From HXMU1428-3 sp965215715 (GTDB taxonomy: Bacteria > Pseudomonadota > Alphaproteobacteria > Rhizobiales > HXMU1428-3): DNA of 64,000 bases. The notes below the pieces were generated by a model. The model made no database searches, was not told where the DNA came from, and saw only the letters and a program-made list of their open reading frames with translations. Below are positions 63,576-64,000 of the stretch, in pieces (within the stretch, counting starts at the first letter, position 1; each line of letters starts with the position of its first letter). The stretch spans positions 1,178,001 through 1,242,000 of the forward strand of contig OZ244129.1 of the NCBI GenBank assembly GCA_965215715.1, given 5' to 3'. The position numbers and the translations under genes were made by a program.

Positions 63576-63581
63576 GGCAAT
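63560..63581 (+). terminator. Hairpin between hfq and hflX
   Basis: ATTGCCCC (63560-63567) and GGGGCAAT (63574-63581) pair perfectly around a 6-base loop. The following AAAGGCCTTTATTTG gives only a short T-run, so it may end the hfq transcript partly. A second stem, TCCCAC/GTGGGA (about 63512-63532), lies upstream. Confidence 0.5.
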
Positions 63582-63651
63582 AAAGGCCTTTATTTGTTCT
63601 CAAGAGCAAAGTAAATTCAACGAAAGTCATTTTTAATTTAGGCCGAGCCGT

Positions 63652-64000
63652 TTGACAGAACAAAAACAAGCACAATTTCAAGACAAAACCAAACAATCTC
63701 AACCAGGTGTTCAGTTTCAGGTGGAAGAAAAACCACCTGTGCGCGCCTTGGTGCTTGTCCCCCTTATTGATCAAGATCATTCGACAAAAGCTAAACTTGT
63801 TCATGTTTCAATTCAAGATCGTATTGGTGAAGCAGAAGGCTTGGCTTTGGCAATTGATCTGGAGCTTGTGCCATCAGAGACTGTGACCCTTCATACCATT
63901 CGCCCGGCAACGCTTTTGGGTAGCGGAAAGGTTGAGCTGTTAAAACACAAAATTCACGCCCAAGATGTTGAGCTTGTGATTGTTGACCATCCGCTTTCCC
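63652..64000 (+). CDS. hflX: GTPase HflX, N-terminal part (cut by the window end)
   Basis: Ribosome-associated GTPase that splits stalled or idle 70S ribosomes under stress. The open frame runs off the window after about 116 codons. The visible part is the N-terminal HflX domain, including RALVLVPLIDQDHS and the typical RPATLLGSGKVELLK with VELVIVDHPLS. The start is a TTG at 63652 with no ATG before the conserved region, so the initiation site is the least certain point. It lies 185 bases behind hfq, the usual neighbour. Confidence 0.88.
   Translation, partial: MTEQKQAQFQDKTKQSQPGVQFQVEEKPPVRALVLVPLIDQDHSTKAKLVHVSIQDRIGEAEGLALAIDLELVPSETVTLHTIRPATLLGSGKVELLKHKIHAQDVELVIVDHPLS

Overview
This window is a stretch of chromosomal core genome from an AT-leaning alphaproteobacterium, most like the Hyphomicrobiales (Rhizobiales) and their neighbours. 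The evidence is a set of class hallmarks: LpxI in place of LpxH, a fused IspDF, a pyruvate dehydrogenase E1-beta carrying its own lipoyl domain, two nitrogen two-component pairs (NtrBC and NtrYX) side by side behind dusB, and a lexA promoter with a GAAC-N7-GAAC SOS box. Gene order is also alphaproteobacterial: uppS-cdsA-dxr-rseP-bamA-lpxD-fabZ-lpxA-lpxI-lpxB, gltA, gltX, comEC, lexA, moeA, moaC, trpC, trpD, trpG, then tpiA-secG-pyrG-kdsA-eno-ftsB-pdhABC-lpd-lipA. I do not assign it below class with confidence. I see no tRNA, rRNA, insertion sequence, prophage or CRISPR array.

Layout. Bases 1-11,700 (+) form the envelope block: undecaprenyl and phospholipid precursors, the MEP enzyme Dxr, the RseP protease, the BamA outer-membrane assembly factor, and the lipid A enzymes. 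Between rseP and bamA lies a 586-base gap with a possible structured RNA and a palindrome-bearing promoter. Bases 11,700-26,500 are mostly on the minus strand: gltA and gltX, then (with comEC on + in between) a long series ppiD-trpE-sixA-like-trpG-trpD-trpC/moaC-moeA followed by lexA with its own SOS-regulated promoter. The most striking gene is here: one 517-codon reading frame joins indole-3-glycerol phosphate synthase (TrpC) to the molybdenum cofactor enzyme MoaC through an acidic linker of about 90 residues.

Bases 26,700-33,000 (+) carry tpiA, a lysine-rich secreted protein, secG, pyrG, two tandem secreted paralogues of unrecognised family, and kdsA. Bases 33,000-37,700 (-) hold cfa, a DUF1835 protein and the complete preQ0/preQ1 route queC-queE-queD-queF. 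The QueD here lacks the cysteine expected at its active site. Bases 37,900-49,400 run eno, a small secreted cysteine protein (-), ftsB, the pyruvate dehydrogenase operon pdhA-pdhB-pdhC-lpd, two tandem membrane acyltransferases (-), lipA and a RatA/Coq10 protein.

Bases 49,400-64,000 carry pncC/cinA and ispDF (-), then (+) dusB-ntrB-ntrC, ntrY-ntrX, trkA, trkH, a D-amino-acid transaminase-like gene, hfq and the first part of hflX, which runs off the window end. Lipid A, isoprenoid and phospholipid supply feed envelope assembly. PdhABC-Lpd and LipA work together because LipA matures the lipoyl groups on PdhB and PdhC. The NtrBC/NtrYX-Trk-Hfq-HflX block is a nitrogen and stress regulatory neighbourhood conserved in this class.
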